A stretch of 64,000 bases of DNA from Calendula officinalis (lineage: Eukaryota > Streptophyta > Magnoliopsida > Asterales > Asteraceae), in NCBI GenBank assembly GCA_963853835.1, contig OY970820.1, forward strand, positions 71,606,909 to 71,670,908, given 5' to 3'. This document shows positions 21,085-31,443 of the stretch, piece by piece. Under the pieces are notes generated by a model. The model was not told the DNA's origin. It did no database searches and worked only from the letters and a program-made list of their open reading frames with translations. Each line of letters opens with the position of its first letter. The first letter of the stretch is position 1. Position numbers and translations under genes: made by a program.

Positions 21085-22377
21085 CTTGATAAAAAAATAT
21101 AACAAAGTCAGATTATAATTTATATTCATACATAATATTCGTAAAATATAATATAGAATATAACTTAATGGTCCCAAACCAACCAAAATTCATGGTAAAC
21201 CGTCCCATTCACACCACGGAAAAGAATTGTATAGTGATATTGCAATATTACCCAATTATTATTTATTAATAATTTAAAATATGATATAGCAAAATTAACT
21301 TAAGACGGACGGACATCCAAATGTTTTGCCATATAATTGCATTCAAAAGTATCAATCTTTAATGCATCAGTTACTCCTTGATATCATAGATTTCTGACTC
21401 CTTAAGATTAGCGCCGACTGTTTTTAATCCAACTTAAAGTTCTTCAAAAGTAATTTGACCATATTATCGGCATTTTTCATTTAAGCATTTGTTTTAGCCT
21501 AGCTACTGTATATAACTTGAAAAACATTTTTTTAATAAAAGAATTAAAAATCAACATGTGATACCGTTGACTTTTTAAGGTCAGCAGGAAATATTTCCAA
21601 ATTCAAAATAAAAAATGAAACATTACAATAAACGGGTCATTTTCGTGTCTGGTTGTAGATAAACGGGTCAAAAAGTGAACCCAATTAAAACTTGTTTACC
21701 AGTCGAACTTCAATAGACCACATACACACATAACCAGAGAACAAATAATAAAAGTTATGGCCAGTCAAATAATTAAGAACATTCTTATATAGAAAAGAGC
21801 CATTAGTTAAGCGCCATTAATAAGGCAAATTTCATTAATTTGATAATATCAATGTCCTTATCACAAAAATAACCTATCTACATACACTTTAGCATCAAAT
21901 ATACCTTCATATTATCAATTTAATAAAAGTGCAGTGGTAGCAGCCGCAGCCGGTTTTAACCTGCATCCTTTTATGAATAGCTTTATAGCATTGTATGCTA
22001 TAAAAAGGAACCTTTGATTTAGAATCAACTAAATAGCTAATAATATAATTTTTTGTAATTTAAAGAATTGAGAAAAATAGAATTTTTTTTAATCACCCAA
22101 ACATGGAATTCCTGAATATTTAGTTAGATTCAAGGTTTTAAACATACCATAGAAATAAATGAACACCACTCTTAATCCCAAGAGATTGATAAAAAAAACA
22201 CTCACAGTTTCAGCAAGAGGAAATCTCCACAAATCACCTTCATGCCCTTTTTTAAAAAATCAGCCACCAAAAGCTCCTTGTTCTCTGAAATAATCAATTC
22301 TTCTCATCACAATCTCTCTTCGCAGCTCCATTGACTCGTTAAATGCTATGCGGCCCGGATTCAAAACAATATTTCAT

Positions 22378-22475
22378 TTTTTTATCATGAAAATAATCCA
22401 AATGTGGTTCGTAGTTTTGACCATTTTCATAATGTAATATTTGCATAGAATCTCCAATTTCAACCGGAAGTTATG
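22378..22475 (-). pseudogene. Prolyl 4-hydroxylase exon, left half (split by E2)
   Basis: On the minus strand the sequence entering from 33944 continues here as LPVEIGDSMQILHYENG, then YEPHLDYFHDK, the plant prolyl 4-hydroxylase double-stranded beta-helix with the iron-binding His-x-Asp (PHLDYF). The exon is interrupted by E2 exactly at the TTATG target duplication. It carries in-frame stops just upstream (33940-33960), one at a conserved Trp position. It is the continuation of 33945-33986 and 34173-34272. Confidence 0.82.
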
Positions 22476-23117
22476 TGTCAGGATCGATTAACTATGAACG
22501 AGTTAATAAACACCTTAGATCTAATTGATGATAGAAGTTGCAGCGGATCAACACTATATCAATGAATTAAGAACAATGAACTGTAAGAACAATATGTGAG
22601 AATATTAAGAACACAGTTTCACAAAAAGCTTCAATGTATATTATTGAATCACAATACACACGTACGTTTACAATTACTAAGGAACTATTTATAATAGTCC
22701 TTGAAGCCCAACTATTTACCCTAGTTATTCTAGGACTTGATTTACATTCGAATTATAAAGATATACATTGAATTACATTCTATAACTATCTCTGCGAAGA
22801 TCTCGGACTTGATATGTTCCATAAACGCGTTATCAGTAGTAAAACTAATCACCAGTAGTAAGTTTGCAATGTCAGTAGTAAGTAAGGTGATCAGTAGTAA
22901 GTCCAGATACATCGTCAGTAGTAACTACTAATGATCAGTAGTATCTTCAATATGCCTTGATCAGTAGTAACTAAGTTATAGACTTCACCAGTATCAACTT
23001 CATCAGTAATAAGTAATTCTGCCCCATCAGTACTAAACATAATATTCATCAGTAGTAAACATGATCAGTACTAACTGCAGCATCAGTATTAAGTTGATCT
23101 GTGATTTTGTTCCAACA
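22476..23117 (-). repeat. E2 3' LTR
   Basis: 642 bp. Between 22830 and 23090 on the plus strand are more than a dozen CAGTAGTA/CAGTACTA/CAGTATTA units. A 64-codon frame here (22737-22931) repeats in the other LTR and is not a gene. Confidence 0.95.
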
Positions 23118-26100
23118 ATCTCCCCCTAAACTTATTGATTCTCTGTCAATCACATAAGTTTCTTTTGTTCTTCTTCTTCTTTCTTTCTTTCTTTTCTCCA
23201 ACGTTCTTTGATTCTGTTGATGTCTTTGCTCAATGATGTATTTGCTGTTTCTCTTTGTGAAATAATTCAATTTGTTTTGAAACATAACAGCATCATAAGG
23301 TTTCATCATTGTATTTGTGAATATCTGATACATAGTCTTCTCAGAATGTGGATATTCTTTTTCATATAAGTAGAGCTCACATACTTTGCCTGACTTTTCA
23401 AAGAAGTACATATTAGCAATTGGAATCACATTCCAAGCATAAACATTTCCTTGATCTGTAAATTGTTCTGGATAGTTGTCTGGATAAAATGCAGCATCTA
23501 TCATTTTTGTTAAGTATCCAGCACCAGATTCTCTCCATGTTTTCTTTGCCATCCTTGGTTTTCCAATGATCAGAAGCTTAATAACATCACTTCTTGAGCA
23601 TGAACTAATCAATGGTAACCATACAGTAAATCTTTGTACTACTTTATCTTCCCTTATAATTTCTATGACATTGTTAGGCATAACCCTCCAATTGATGATT
23701 GGATTGTTCTGCAAGGGAGCAACAGGCACTTCAAGAACAGGAATGATTTGTGTTTTTGACTTCTTTTGAGTACTCTGTTCTTGAGTAACAGCCTTTCTCT
23801 TCTTTGATTGGGGAGTTGAGGATTCACCAGTAGTTGATGTACTACCAGTTTTGATTACTGTTGGACTGATTGGAATTAGGGCTTTTGCTTTCTTCTCTTC
23901 TTTTGCCTCTTGTTCAGCCAAATCCTTTTTCTTGGCAGCACAATAGTTTTCAATAATTGTCATCATCTTCATTCTGCCAAATGACTTTGCACTATGCCCT
24001 TTTGTTTTCAAGTAATCAATCATATTAGTTTTCTGTTCAAATACATCATCTGTTAACTCACTCTTAGTTCTCTTGCATTCAGAAACCAAATCTTCAAGAC
24101 AGTTAATGTGTTCTTCTTCAACTTTTCTAAGCCTCTTGAATTCTGCTTTTTGAGCTTCTATCTGAATGTCTTCTATTTGAACATGTACTTGAACAGGAAT
24201 TTTAGTTTCTTGAGTTTTCTTCTTTTTATTCTCCTCAAGAGCTTGATACATCTCCACTTTCTCCAAAAATTTCTTGTGTTTTACCCTCCATCTGGACTGC
24301 TTTTCTGATCTGACATGATTAATTTTGTTCACCATTTGGTGACCTAAGGCTCTATTGGGATAGTCATCATCATAGACTTCCTTTCCTTTTCCAATACAGG
24401 CAGATGGTGGAGGTGGAGTGTATTTCATATCGGGTACACCCAAAATCAGAAGTTTTGGATAGAACAAGTGTAGTTGATCTTCTGATAGAATTTTAGGGTG
24501 TGGAGGAAGTGTACATTCATCTACCTCAAACCAATTCACATTATCATCAATGTCAGGTATGATAAGTGGTTGATCAGGTGTAGGTGGTTTGGTGATGATT
24601 TCAAATTTTTCTCTTTCAATTAGCTCTGGTAACTTCAAATCTTCCTCTTCAGTAGTAACCAAGGTAGTTACTACTGATACTACATGAGTTACTACTGATA
24701 GGGCATCAGTAGTATTTGTTGCTTTTATTTCCTCTTCCTGACTTACTACTGCTATTATATCAGTAGTAGGAGTTACTACTGATACTTCTTTTTCAGCTTG
24801 TTCTTCCATGGGAGCAGTTGTCATTGGAACATCATCAACAACCATCTTTTCTGGGCCTTCATCAATATTTGTTTCTTTGAGATTGAGGAGAGAAGTTGCT
24901 GCTGCTGCAATTGATTCATCAATCATACTCTGAATATTGTCCTTCTCCCCCTTAGTGAGCTCAACTGGAGGAGCCTCACTATCATCAATCTTCTTTTTCA
25001 ATCTTCTTATAATCTTTGTTTGTTGATGAAGCCTGTGTTCATATAACCTCATTCGTTTGTTGATGGTATTTACATGTCTTTTCATTACTGCAATAGTTTT
25101 TCCTTGATTTGTAAGATACTTAAGACAATCTTGTACAGTGGATTCAAGAGAATTCACTTTATCCGTCAATTGTTTGGTTTTAATACTGCCCTCACTCCAT
25201 CTAGCAAGATCATCGGGCTCACTGAAAGGTACATTGGCTTTAAGGTTTTCCATCCTATCCATCAAATCCATAGATCTACCCTCATCACTTCTTGGTGATT
25301 CATTGGGTTGTTTAGACACCCTCTTCTTCCTAGAAGAAGCAGAGATGCCCCCCCTTTTGGTTTCTTGGCACCGGGGTCCTTTAAGTAATTCCTCAAATGA
25401 GTCATCACTTAAAGTTGCCGAGGTCTGGGTCTTAGTGATGTTTTCACTGTCCTGTGCACCCACCTTTGGGGCATCAGTAGTGAAAGCCCTCACCTCATGT
25501 CCTCTCTCCTCCTTGGAGGACAACTCTTTGAGCCTGGGGTGTGACTCGATTTGTCCCCTGGTGTCCTTTAAAGATGTTTTCTTTCTTTTATAGATTGTGG
25601 ATATATTTTGGGTGACATTGGGCAGGTCTTCCACAGAGTGAAGAGTAGCACTCTGAGGATTTATTTCAAGTTCCTGGGACACATTCAGGACTTCTATATT
25701 TGTGGGTGATTGAGTGACTGTTTGGGGTGGTGTTTGGGCTGCATTTGGGGGTGATGGAGTGGGTTGAGGTTCAATTTGGGTTGTATCTATGATTGAACCC
25801 TCTCCAAGTTGTGGTTGATCTTTGATCATATTAGGAAACAAAGGGGTTTCCTTGCCCGAAAATTTAAATTGTTTTCTCATATTTGAGAAAACTTTCTTGT
25901 TCAACTCAGGAATGATAAAAATATTTTTGGGAGTTGACAAGTTTTGTAATTCACAGTTTATGATATGTTGGAGAAATCTGGGATACATTAAAATTTTTGA
26001 AGAACTAAGATTTCCCAACATACCTTCAAAAATCATGTATGAAAAATTAAATACTTGGTCTGTGCATAAACAGACAACAGCAGAGGCTATTGCCTTATTA

Positions 26101-26363
26101 AACTCATTCCAAGTACTTCGTTTTGGAGAAATACAATGCTGAATAGTATGTACAAGAAATTTCCATTGTGGGGAGAGAAGACCTTTTTGAAAAGTTACTA
26201 TGTTAAGTCTTCCCTCATAACCCATTTTATTTAAAATTTCAGCAATGAATTCCTTAGGAAGTGTAAACATACCTGTATCATCATGTAGTTGTAGATGATG
26301 TCGAATAGATTGTTCAGTGATTGTGATTGTCTTTCCATCCACCGATGATTTTATCATGGGCAC
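23049..26363 (-). CDS. E2 ORF3: large extra protein after pol
   Basis: 1,104-codon open frame, in register with the N-terminal piece 26394-26588, from which it is separated only by a TAG (26391-26393). The N-terminal 130 residues (SIRHHLQLHDDTGMF; then a WNEFNKAIASAVVCL-like helix; FNFSYMIFEGML) form a compact domain with the same pattern in E1 ORF3. The middle is Pro/Thr/Ser-rich and disordered with Val-Thr-Thr runs encoded by TACTACTG motifs. Two coiled-coil stretches (about 400-450 and 690-790) follow, then a basic C-terminus (KRKKERRRRTKE). The last 23 codons lie in the 3' LTR and the polypurine tract is translated as part of it. The function is unknown. Confidence 0.75.
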   Translation of the reverse strand: MPMIKSSVDGKTITITEQSIRHHLQLHDDTGMFTLPKEFIAEILNKMGYEGRLNIVTFQKGLLSPQWKFLVHTIQHCISPKRSTWNEFNKAIASAVVCLCTDQVFNFSYMIFEGMLGNLSSSKILMYPRFLQHIINCELQNLSTPKNIFIIPELNKKVFSNMRKQFKFSGKETPLFPNMIKDQPQLGEGSIIDTTQIEPQPTPSPPNAAQTPPQTVTQSPTNIEVLNVSQELEINPQSATLHSVEDLPNVTQNISTIYKRKKTSLKDTRGQIESHPRLKELSSKEERGHEVRAFTTDAPKVGAQDSENITKTQTSATLSDDSFEELLKGPRCQETKRGGISASSRKKRVSKQPNESPRSDEGRSMDLMDRMENLKANVPFSEPDDLARWSEGSIKTKQLTDKVNSLESTVQDCLKYLTNQGKTIAVMKRHVNTINKRMRLYEHRLHQQTKIIRRLKKKIDDSEAPPVELTKGEKDNIQSMIDESIAAAATSLLNLKETNIDEGPEKMVVDDVPMTTAPMEEQAEKEVSVVTPTTDIIAVVSQEEEIKATNTTDALSVVTHVVSVVTTLVTTEEEDLKLPELIEREKFEIITKPPTPDQPLIIPDIDDNVNWFEVDECTLPPHPKILSEDQLHLFYPKLLILGVPDMKYTPPPPSACIGKGKEVYDDDYPNRALGHQMVNKINHVRSEKQSRWRVKHKKFLEKVEMYQALEENKKKKTQETKIPVQVHVQIEDIQIEAQKAEFKRLRKVEEEHINCLEDLVSECKRTKSELTDDVFEQKTNMIDYLKTKGHSAKSFGRMKMMTIIENYCAAKKKDLAEQEAKEEKKAKALIPISPTVIKTGSTSTTGESSTPQSKKRKAVTQEQSTQKKSKTQIIPVLEVPVAPLQNNPIINWRVMPNNVIEIIREDKVVQRFTVWLPLISSCSRSDVIKLLIIGKPRMAKKTWRESGAGYLTKMIDAAFYPDNYPEQFTDQGNVYAWNVIPIANMYFFEKSGKVCELYLYEKEYPHSEKTMYQIFTNTMMKPYDAVMFQNKLNYFTKRNSKYIIEQRHQQNQRTLEKRKKERRRRTKETYVIDRESISLGGDCWNKITDQLNTDAAVSTDHVYY
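23118..23130 (-). promoter_or_regulatory. E2 polypurine tract
   Basis: Sense TTTAGGGGGAGAT abutting the 3' LTR. Further TCCCCCT copies (plus strand) occur at about 24945, 27824 and 30273 inside E2. Confidence 0.85.
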
Positions 26364-26393
26364 AGTTGCACCCTCTGTTCTTTCAGCATTGGT

Positions 26394-26588
26394 CTAAAAG
26401 TCCACCAAGTGCTGTTGATATGCTTTCGGTTTGACAGTTAATGCAAACTTGATATATGAATTTTTTAAGAAATTGACTATTGGACGAAAGTCTTTTTTTC
26501 CATCTGGATTGCGTAGAAACGCACACATATTGTGGAACTCTGAATATTTGAGATCTGTTTGAACATTGAGAGATTGTAGAGTTGCCAT
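26394..26588 (-). CDS. E2 ORF3, N-terminal piece
   Basis: Begins MATLQSLNVQTDLKY and ends LVDF before TAG at 26391-26393; the frame then continues openly into 23049-26363 (start-to-start distance 225 nt). The stop replaces a position that is aromatic (Trp) in the E1 copy. Joined, the original product would be about 1,180 residues. Confidence 0.72.
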   Translation of the reverse strand: MATLQSLNVQTDLKYSEFHNMCAFLRNPDGKKDFRPIVNFLKNSYIKFALTVKPKAYQQHLVDF

Positions 26589-26821
26589 TGTTGGTGATTT
26601 GAGAGAAACACGTAAGAATTTTGTTACTGATGAAGAGTTTTTGATCGTAAGCTAGTGTTTATCGAGAGGATTTAGTGAATCGAAGTAAAGATAATGCTAA
26701 ACTAATCGACTGCCGCCTTTTACATCTTTCGATTTAACCTGCACAAAGACTAAATTGCCCTTCGAATCATAACATAACGGTTATTTTCACGGGGGTTAGT
26801 TTGGTAATTTGATTCTGAAAG

Positions 26822-27085
26822 ACCAGTAGTAAATTTGATACCAGTAAGAGAACGTCAGTAGTATCTACGAACATCAGTAGTAACTAAGGATTTTGACATC
26901 AGTAGTAACTATAGACATCAGTAGTAACCACCCACACACAAGACCAGTAGTATATGTGAATACCAGTAGTACTGACTTACCAGTAGTATTTATGTAAACC
27001 TAATACACACCAGTAGTATTGACCTACCAGTAGTATTTTGTGCACATGCCTACATACCAGTAATACAGATCTACCAGTAGTAAAA
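26822..27085 (-). repeat. Cluster of CAGTAGTA motifs between pol and ORF3 of E2
   Basis: Non-coding spacer with about 12 copies of (A/T)CCAGTAGTA or TCAGTAGTA separated by 6-30 bp. Spacing is irregular, so it is not a tandem array or a CRISPR. Confidence 0.85.
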
Positions 27086-27314
27086 CACTTAAACAAATAA
27101 ATAACTTTTTACAACAAAAACTTTACACATGATTTTAAGTGAGATTTTAATTTATCAAAATCATTCCAATACTGCTAACCAAGAAGTTGAATCTTCCTAC
27201 ATCAAATGCTTTTGTAAAAAGATCTGCTAATTGATCATCAGTATGAATTTTAACCACTTTGATTAATTTCTTTTCATTGCAATCTCTTATAAAATGAAAT
27301 CTTATTTCAATGTG

Positions 27315-30300
27315 TTAAGTTTTAGAGTGTTTTACTGGATTGTTCACAATACTAATAGCACTTTGATTATCAATAAAAATAGGAGTTTTAAGGATAGAGA
27401 TACCAAAGTCTAGAAGTTGGTTTTGAATCCAGAGTACTTGAGCACAACAAGCAGATGCAGCTACATACTCTGCTTCAGCAGTTGATGTTGATACATTTGT
27501 TTGCTTCTTGCATTGCCATGACACCAGTCTTGATCCAAAGAATTGACATCCACCAGTAGTGGACTTTCTATCTTGACATTCACCTCCATAGTCACTATCT
27601 GTGTAGGTTATGAGTTCAAAGGATGAATCATGTGGATACCATAGACCAAGTGATGGTTTGCCTTTCAAGTATCTGAATATTCTTTTGACAGCCTGTAAGT
27701 GTAGTTCTTTAGGTCTTGCTTGATATCTTGCACAAACACACACACTATACATAATGTCAGGTCTTGATGCAGTTAAGTACATCAAAGATCCTATCATTGA
27801 TCTATACAAGTGTTCATCTACATCCTCCCCCTCAACATCTGGATGTAGGTGTTTGTGTGTTTCCATTGGTGTACTTGCACTTTTGCAGTCTTTCATATCA
27901 AACTTCTCCAAGATGTCTTTAACATATTTTGATTGGTTTATCAAAATACCATTTGTTCTTTGACTGACCTGGAGTCCAAGGAAGAAGTTCATTGGACCCA
28001 TAGAGCTCATCTTGAATTTAATCTGCATCAGTTCTTCAAATTCTTTGCATAATAAATCATTGGTTGAACCAAAGATGATATCATCTACATAGATTTGTAC
28101 CAGTAGTATATCATCTTTGACTTTCTTTGTAAACAAAGTTTTGTCAATGGCTCCTCTTTTAAAGTTATTCTTCAATAGATATGATGATAATGTATCATAC
28201 CATGCTCTTGGTGCCTGATGTAGGCCATACAGAGCTTTATCCAGTTTGAATACATAATCACCATGTTTTGGATCTTCAAAACCTGGAGGTTGGCAGACAT
28301 AAACCTCTTCTTCAATCTTCCCATATAGGAATGCACTCTTCACATCCATTGGATAGACTTTGAACTTTTTGAATGAAGCATATGCTAAGAATATTTTTAT
28401 TGCTTCAATTCTAGCAACAGGAGCATATACTTCATCATAGTCTATTCCTTCTTCTTGAGTGTATCCTTGGGCTACAAGTCTGGCTTTGTTCTTGATTACT
28501 ATACCTCTTTCATCTTTCTTGTTTCTAAAGATCCATCTTGTTCCAATGGCTCTTTTTCCTTTGGGTAGAGGTACAAGTGTCCAAACAGCTTGTAACTTGA
28601 ATTGAAGGAGTTCTTCTTGCATTGCCTCAATCCAGTTTGAGTCCTTCATTGCTTGTTGGATCTTCTTTGGTTCATCCTGAGACAGAAAGCATTCAAACAT
28701 ACATTCATTAGCAATTAAACTTATGTTACACATGTTTGCAGTTAAGCTTTTATTTAATTTGCTTCTTGTTTGCAGTGGTGAGTTAACATCACTTAGAACA
28801 AGGTCTAATGGATGGTTCTTCTGAGTCCTTGTAGTTGTAGCTCTATCAACTACTAGTTGATTTTCAAGGTTGGACTCATTTGTCTCAGGTAATTGCTCCT
28901 CTAGTGATCCTTCATTGTCATTGATGTTTGGTTCATCATCATCTTGGTCAGAGTCACTACTGCTATTGTCTTCATTGAGATCAGTAGTATTGTTGTTGTT
29001 ACTGAGATCAGTAGTATCTTGAGAATCTAGGTTATTGCTAGGACCAGTAGTATTTTGAGTACTATTACTGGTACCAGTAGTATTTGAATTACTACTGTCC
29101 TCATTCTCAGAGTTACTACTGGTTTCAGAATTTGAGTTATTACTGTCCTCAGTATTAACTGTGGGAGCAGTATCAACTATTATGTATCTCATCTTTTCTT
29201 GACCAGTATTAACAGATGATGTTCCTTCCTTCTGAGTGTGACAATTTGAATCACCTGCATTTAAATCCATGTTAGAATTAAAGGATTTGGTTAGATTGTC
29301 TATGTTAAATAGCCAATCTGGACCATTTCCTTGTTCATGAGGAACATTTTCATTAAAGGATACATTGATGCTTTCTTCAATTATCCTTAATCTCTTGTTG
29401 AACACTCTGTATGATTTGCTTTGAGTAGAGTATCCCACAAAGATTCCATCATCAGCTTTGCAGTCAAACTTACCAATTTGTTCTCTTGTAATCAGAATGG
29501 TACAAGGACAACCGAATGATTTTAAAAAACTTATAGAAGGTTTTCTTTTATTAAAAAGTTCATATGGTGTTTTATAGTGTGGCTTCACTATTAATACTCT
29601 GTTTTGAACGTAACAGGCAGTATTAACAGCTTCAGCCCAAAAAGTGATTGGTAATTTTGAATCTGCTAACATTGATCTTGCTGCTTCTATGATGGTTCTA
29701 TTTCTTCTTTCAGCTACACCATTTTGTTGTGGAGTTCTAGGTGAGCTGTATTGCCTGTCAATACCTTTGAGATCACAAAAGTTAATTAAGTTAGCATTTT
29801 TAAATTTTGTGCCATTATCACATCTTATGGCTTTAACTTTTTGATCAGATGTATTCTCCAGTTTAACAATTAAGTTCTTTATGAGTTCACTTGTTTCATC
29901 CTTTGTCCTGAGAAAGAAAACCCATGTATATCTGGAAAAGTCATCAGTAATAACAAGACAATATTGTTTCTTTCCAATACTCATTACATTTGTAGGTCCA
30001 AATAGGTCCATATGTAAGAGTTGTAAAGGAACATAAATAGAATTCACAGATTTGGACTTATGAGAAGTCTTGTGTTGTTTACCTTTTAGGCATGCAACAC
30101 AATGATGATCACACATGAATTGTTTTTGAGGTAGTCCAATGACCAAATTTCTTTTTACTAAATTGTTCATGTTTTTGAAATTAGTGTGACACATCCTTCT
30201 ATGCCATAGTTCTGATTCAGTGGTGTTTGCCTTGGATATAAAACAGTAGACCTCATTTGAAGAAATGAGTTCTCCCCCTATATCCAGGCAATACACATTG

Positions 30301-30659
30301 TTTCTCCTTGGAGTTCTTAAGACAACATATTTTTCATCTAAAATAAAGTCAGGAGAAAGAATGATGCACTCAATGTCTGTGAAAAGAATTTTGTTCTTTT
30401 TATCACAAACTTGAGACACACTGACTAGATTGTATTTTAGTTCAGCTACATAAAATACATCATCAAAGGTAATTTTGCCATTAGTAACAGTACCTTTACC
30501 TGTAATCTTACCTCCCTTTGGGTTCTCACCAAAGGCTACATAACATCCATCAAAAGACTTGAAATCCTTAAGAATTTGCAGATTTCCAGTCATGTGCCTT
30601 GAGCATCCACTATCAATATGCCATGTTCTTCCTTCTTCTGGGATCTGAATGCTCTGCAC
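27315..30659 (-). CDS. pol: E2 pol: protease, integrase, RT, RNase H
   Basis: About 1,110 codons open. Protease: Asp-Ser-Gly at residues 16-18 followed by CSRHMTGN. Pre-integrase: LWHRRMCHTNFKNMN. Integrase triad: Asp in LHMDLFGP, Asp in RCDNGTKF, Glu in NGVAERRN. A Ser/Asn/Thr-rich linker follows (TACTACTG-encoded). RT has YVDDIIFGS; RNase H has YTDSDYGG and EAEYVAA. A TAA at 27315 interrupts the RNase H tail after PVKHSKT; the frame then stays open to about 27149 (DQLADLFTKAF-like ending), so the true C-terminus is lost. The nominal first codon is GTG inside the junction motif; there is no nearby ATG, so pol must be made as a Gag fusion or from a spliced message. Confidence 0.93.
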   Translation of the reverse strand: MQSIQIPEEGRTWHIDSGCSRHMTGNLQILKDFKSFDGCYVAFGENPKGGKITGKGTVTNGKITFDDVFYVAELKYNLVSVSQVCDKKNKILFTDIECIILSPDFILDEKYVVLRTPRRNNVYCLDIGGELISSNEVYCFISKANTTESELWHRRMCHTNFKNMNNLVKRNLVIGLPQKQFMCDHHCVACLKGKQHKTSHKSKSVNSIYVPLQLLHMDLFGPTNVMSIGKKQYCLVITDDFSRYTWVFFLRTKDETSELIKNLIVKLENTSDQKVKAIRCDNGTKFKNANLINFCDLKGIDRQYSSPRTPQQNGVAERRNRTIIEAARSMLADSKLPITFWAEAVNTACYVQNRVLIVKPHYKTPYELFNKRKPSISFLKSFGCPCTILITREQIGKFDCKADDGIFVGYSTQSKSYRVFNKRLRIIEESINVSFNENVPHEQGNGPDWLFNIDNLTKSFNSNMDLNAGDSNCHTQKEGTSSVNTGQEKMRYIIVDTAPTVNTEDSNNSNSETSSNSENEDSSNSNTTGTSNSTQNTTGPSNNLDSQDTTDLSNNNNTTDLNEDNSSSDSDQDDDEPNINDNEGSLEEQLPETNESNLENQLVVDRATTTRTQKNHPLDLVLSDVNSPLQTRSKLNKSLTANMCNISLIANECMFECFLSQDEPKKIQQAMKDSNWIEAMQEELLQFKLQAVWTLVPLPKGKRAIGTRWIFRNKKDERGIVIKNKARLVAQGYTQEEGIDYDEVYAPVARIEAIKIFLAYASFKKFKVYPMDVKSAFLYGKIEEEVYVCQPPGFEDPKHGDYVFKLDKALYGLHQAPRAWYDTLSSYLLKNNFKRGAIDKTLFTKKVKDDILLVQIYVDDIIFGSTNDLLCKEFEELMQIKFKMSSMGPMNFFLGLQVSQRTNGILINQSKYVKDILEKFDMKDCKSASTPMETHKHLHPDVEGEDVDEHLYRSMIGSLMYLTASRPDIMYSVCVCARYQARPKELHLQAVKRIFRYLKGKPSLGLWYPHDSSFELITYTDSDYGGECQDRKSTTGGCQFFGSRLVSWQCKKQTNVSTSTAEAEYVAASACCAQVLWIQNQLLDFGISILKTPIFIDNQSAISIVNNPVKHSKT

Positions 30660-30662
30660 AAG
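30654..30662 (-). promoter_or_regulatory. Gag-pol junction motif CTTGTGCAG (E2)
   Basis: Eleven bases after the gag-frame TGA (30674-30676) and before the protease, matching E1 at 9618-9626. Pol is in the -1 frame relative to gag in both elements. Confidence 0.4.
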
Positions 30663-30790
30663 TGAGTAAAGGATCAGTTAAGTTTGGGAACCCAAGCTTT
30701 ATATGTCTTGGGTTCATCCTTTGAGAAATCAGATTTAGAACAGTTAACCTTAAACATTTTTGGTACCCATACCTTTTTAGTACTGGTGTT

Positions 30791-31443
30791 CTATTTTACT
30801 ACTGACCTTTTAGTTGTGTCAGTGTTTACTACTGATCTTGGTCTATACCCATTGTTCTTAGCTTTTGAATACTTTACTACTGATGGACCAGTAGTATTTG
30901 GGTACTTACTATATTTAGAATGACCAGTAGTGTTTTGAAATTTTGGTTTGGTAGCAGTAGTATTTTTGAAATTAGGGTTTTTACCAGTAGTGTTTTTGTA
31001 CTGGTACCAGACAGCATTATAATTAGGGTTAACACCAGTAGTAAAATTGTTACAGTTTTTACTGGTGTTGAAAAATTTAAAATATTGTTTATTTTGATTT
31101 GATTTGCCATTGTTCTTGAAGTAATTGCTGTTCTTTGGGCTTCCAACTCTTCTACTTTGCACAAACCTTGATGCACGTCTTCCAAGTTTTGGTGTTTCAG
31201 CAATTGGAGTTTTTGTTTTATTTACTACTGAAGTATCAGTAGTATTTTTTAACTTCTTTGTTTTTGCCTTTTCTTTGGAAATTTTAAATTCTTTGAATTC
31301 TTTACAATTAATTGGATTGAAGTGACAATCCTTTGCTAAATGATTCATTTTGTTGCATATAACACATCTTAATTTCTTACTTTTAGCACCTTCAGGTATT
31401 CTTTGATCTAAGAGTTGATTTTTATTTCTTTCATTTCCCCTTT
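30791..31443 (-). CDS. gag: E2 gag, C-terminal part with second zinc knuckle
   Basis: The frame is open from at least 31590 and carries a second CCHC, CVICNKMNHLAKDC (about 31328-31370). It is followed by a Lys/Asn-rich tail in which Asn-Thr-Thr-Gly recurs six or so times, each encoded by AATACTACTGG. A TAG stops it at 30791; reading on, the frame passes KVWVPKM and AWVPKLN before TGA 30674, the usual Gag end in this lineage. It is separated from the main gag frame by a one-base shift near 31596. Confidence 0.75.

Larger units (their letters stand above)
19289..22470 (-). mobile_element. Helitron H2, 3' portion carrying host gene fragments
   Basis: Read on the minus strand, the hairpin CCCGTGATTTATCACGGG then TTATAGC leads to the terminal CTAG (19292-19289) before T, the same end as H1. 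The body runs right, is broken at 22470 by E2, and continues from 33945 to at least about 34272. It carries minus-strand exon fragments of prolyl 4-hydroxylase, AMP deaminase and replication factor C with intron borders kept, which is what plant Helitrons do when they capture genes. No Rep/helicase gene is visible, so it is non-autonomous. The 5' TC end was not located; stretches between the fragments show nothing recognisable. Confidence 0.65.

Noticed and set aside
22737..22931. 64-codon ORF, repeated at 33559-33753
   Set aside because: Lies in the E2 LTRs and is made mostly of CAGTAGTA units; duplicated only because LTRs are duplicated.
26822..27085. CRISPR-like regular repeats
   Set aside because: Spacing is irregular, the repeat is only 8-9 bp, and the context is a plant retrotransposon.
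30684..31325. Plus-strand ORFs opposite E2 gag
   Set aside because: Complement shadows of Asn/Thr/Lys-rich gag codons.
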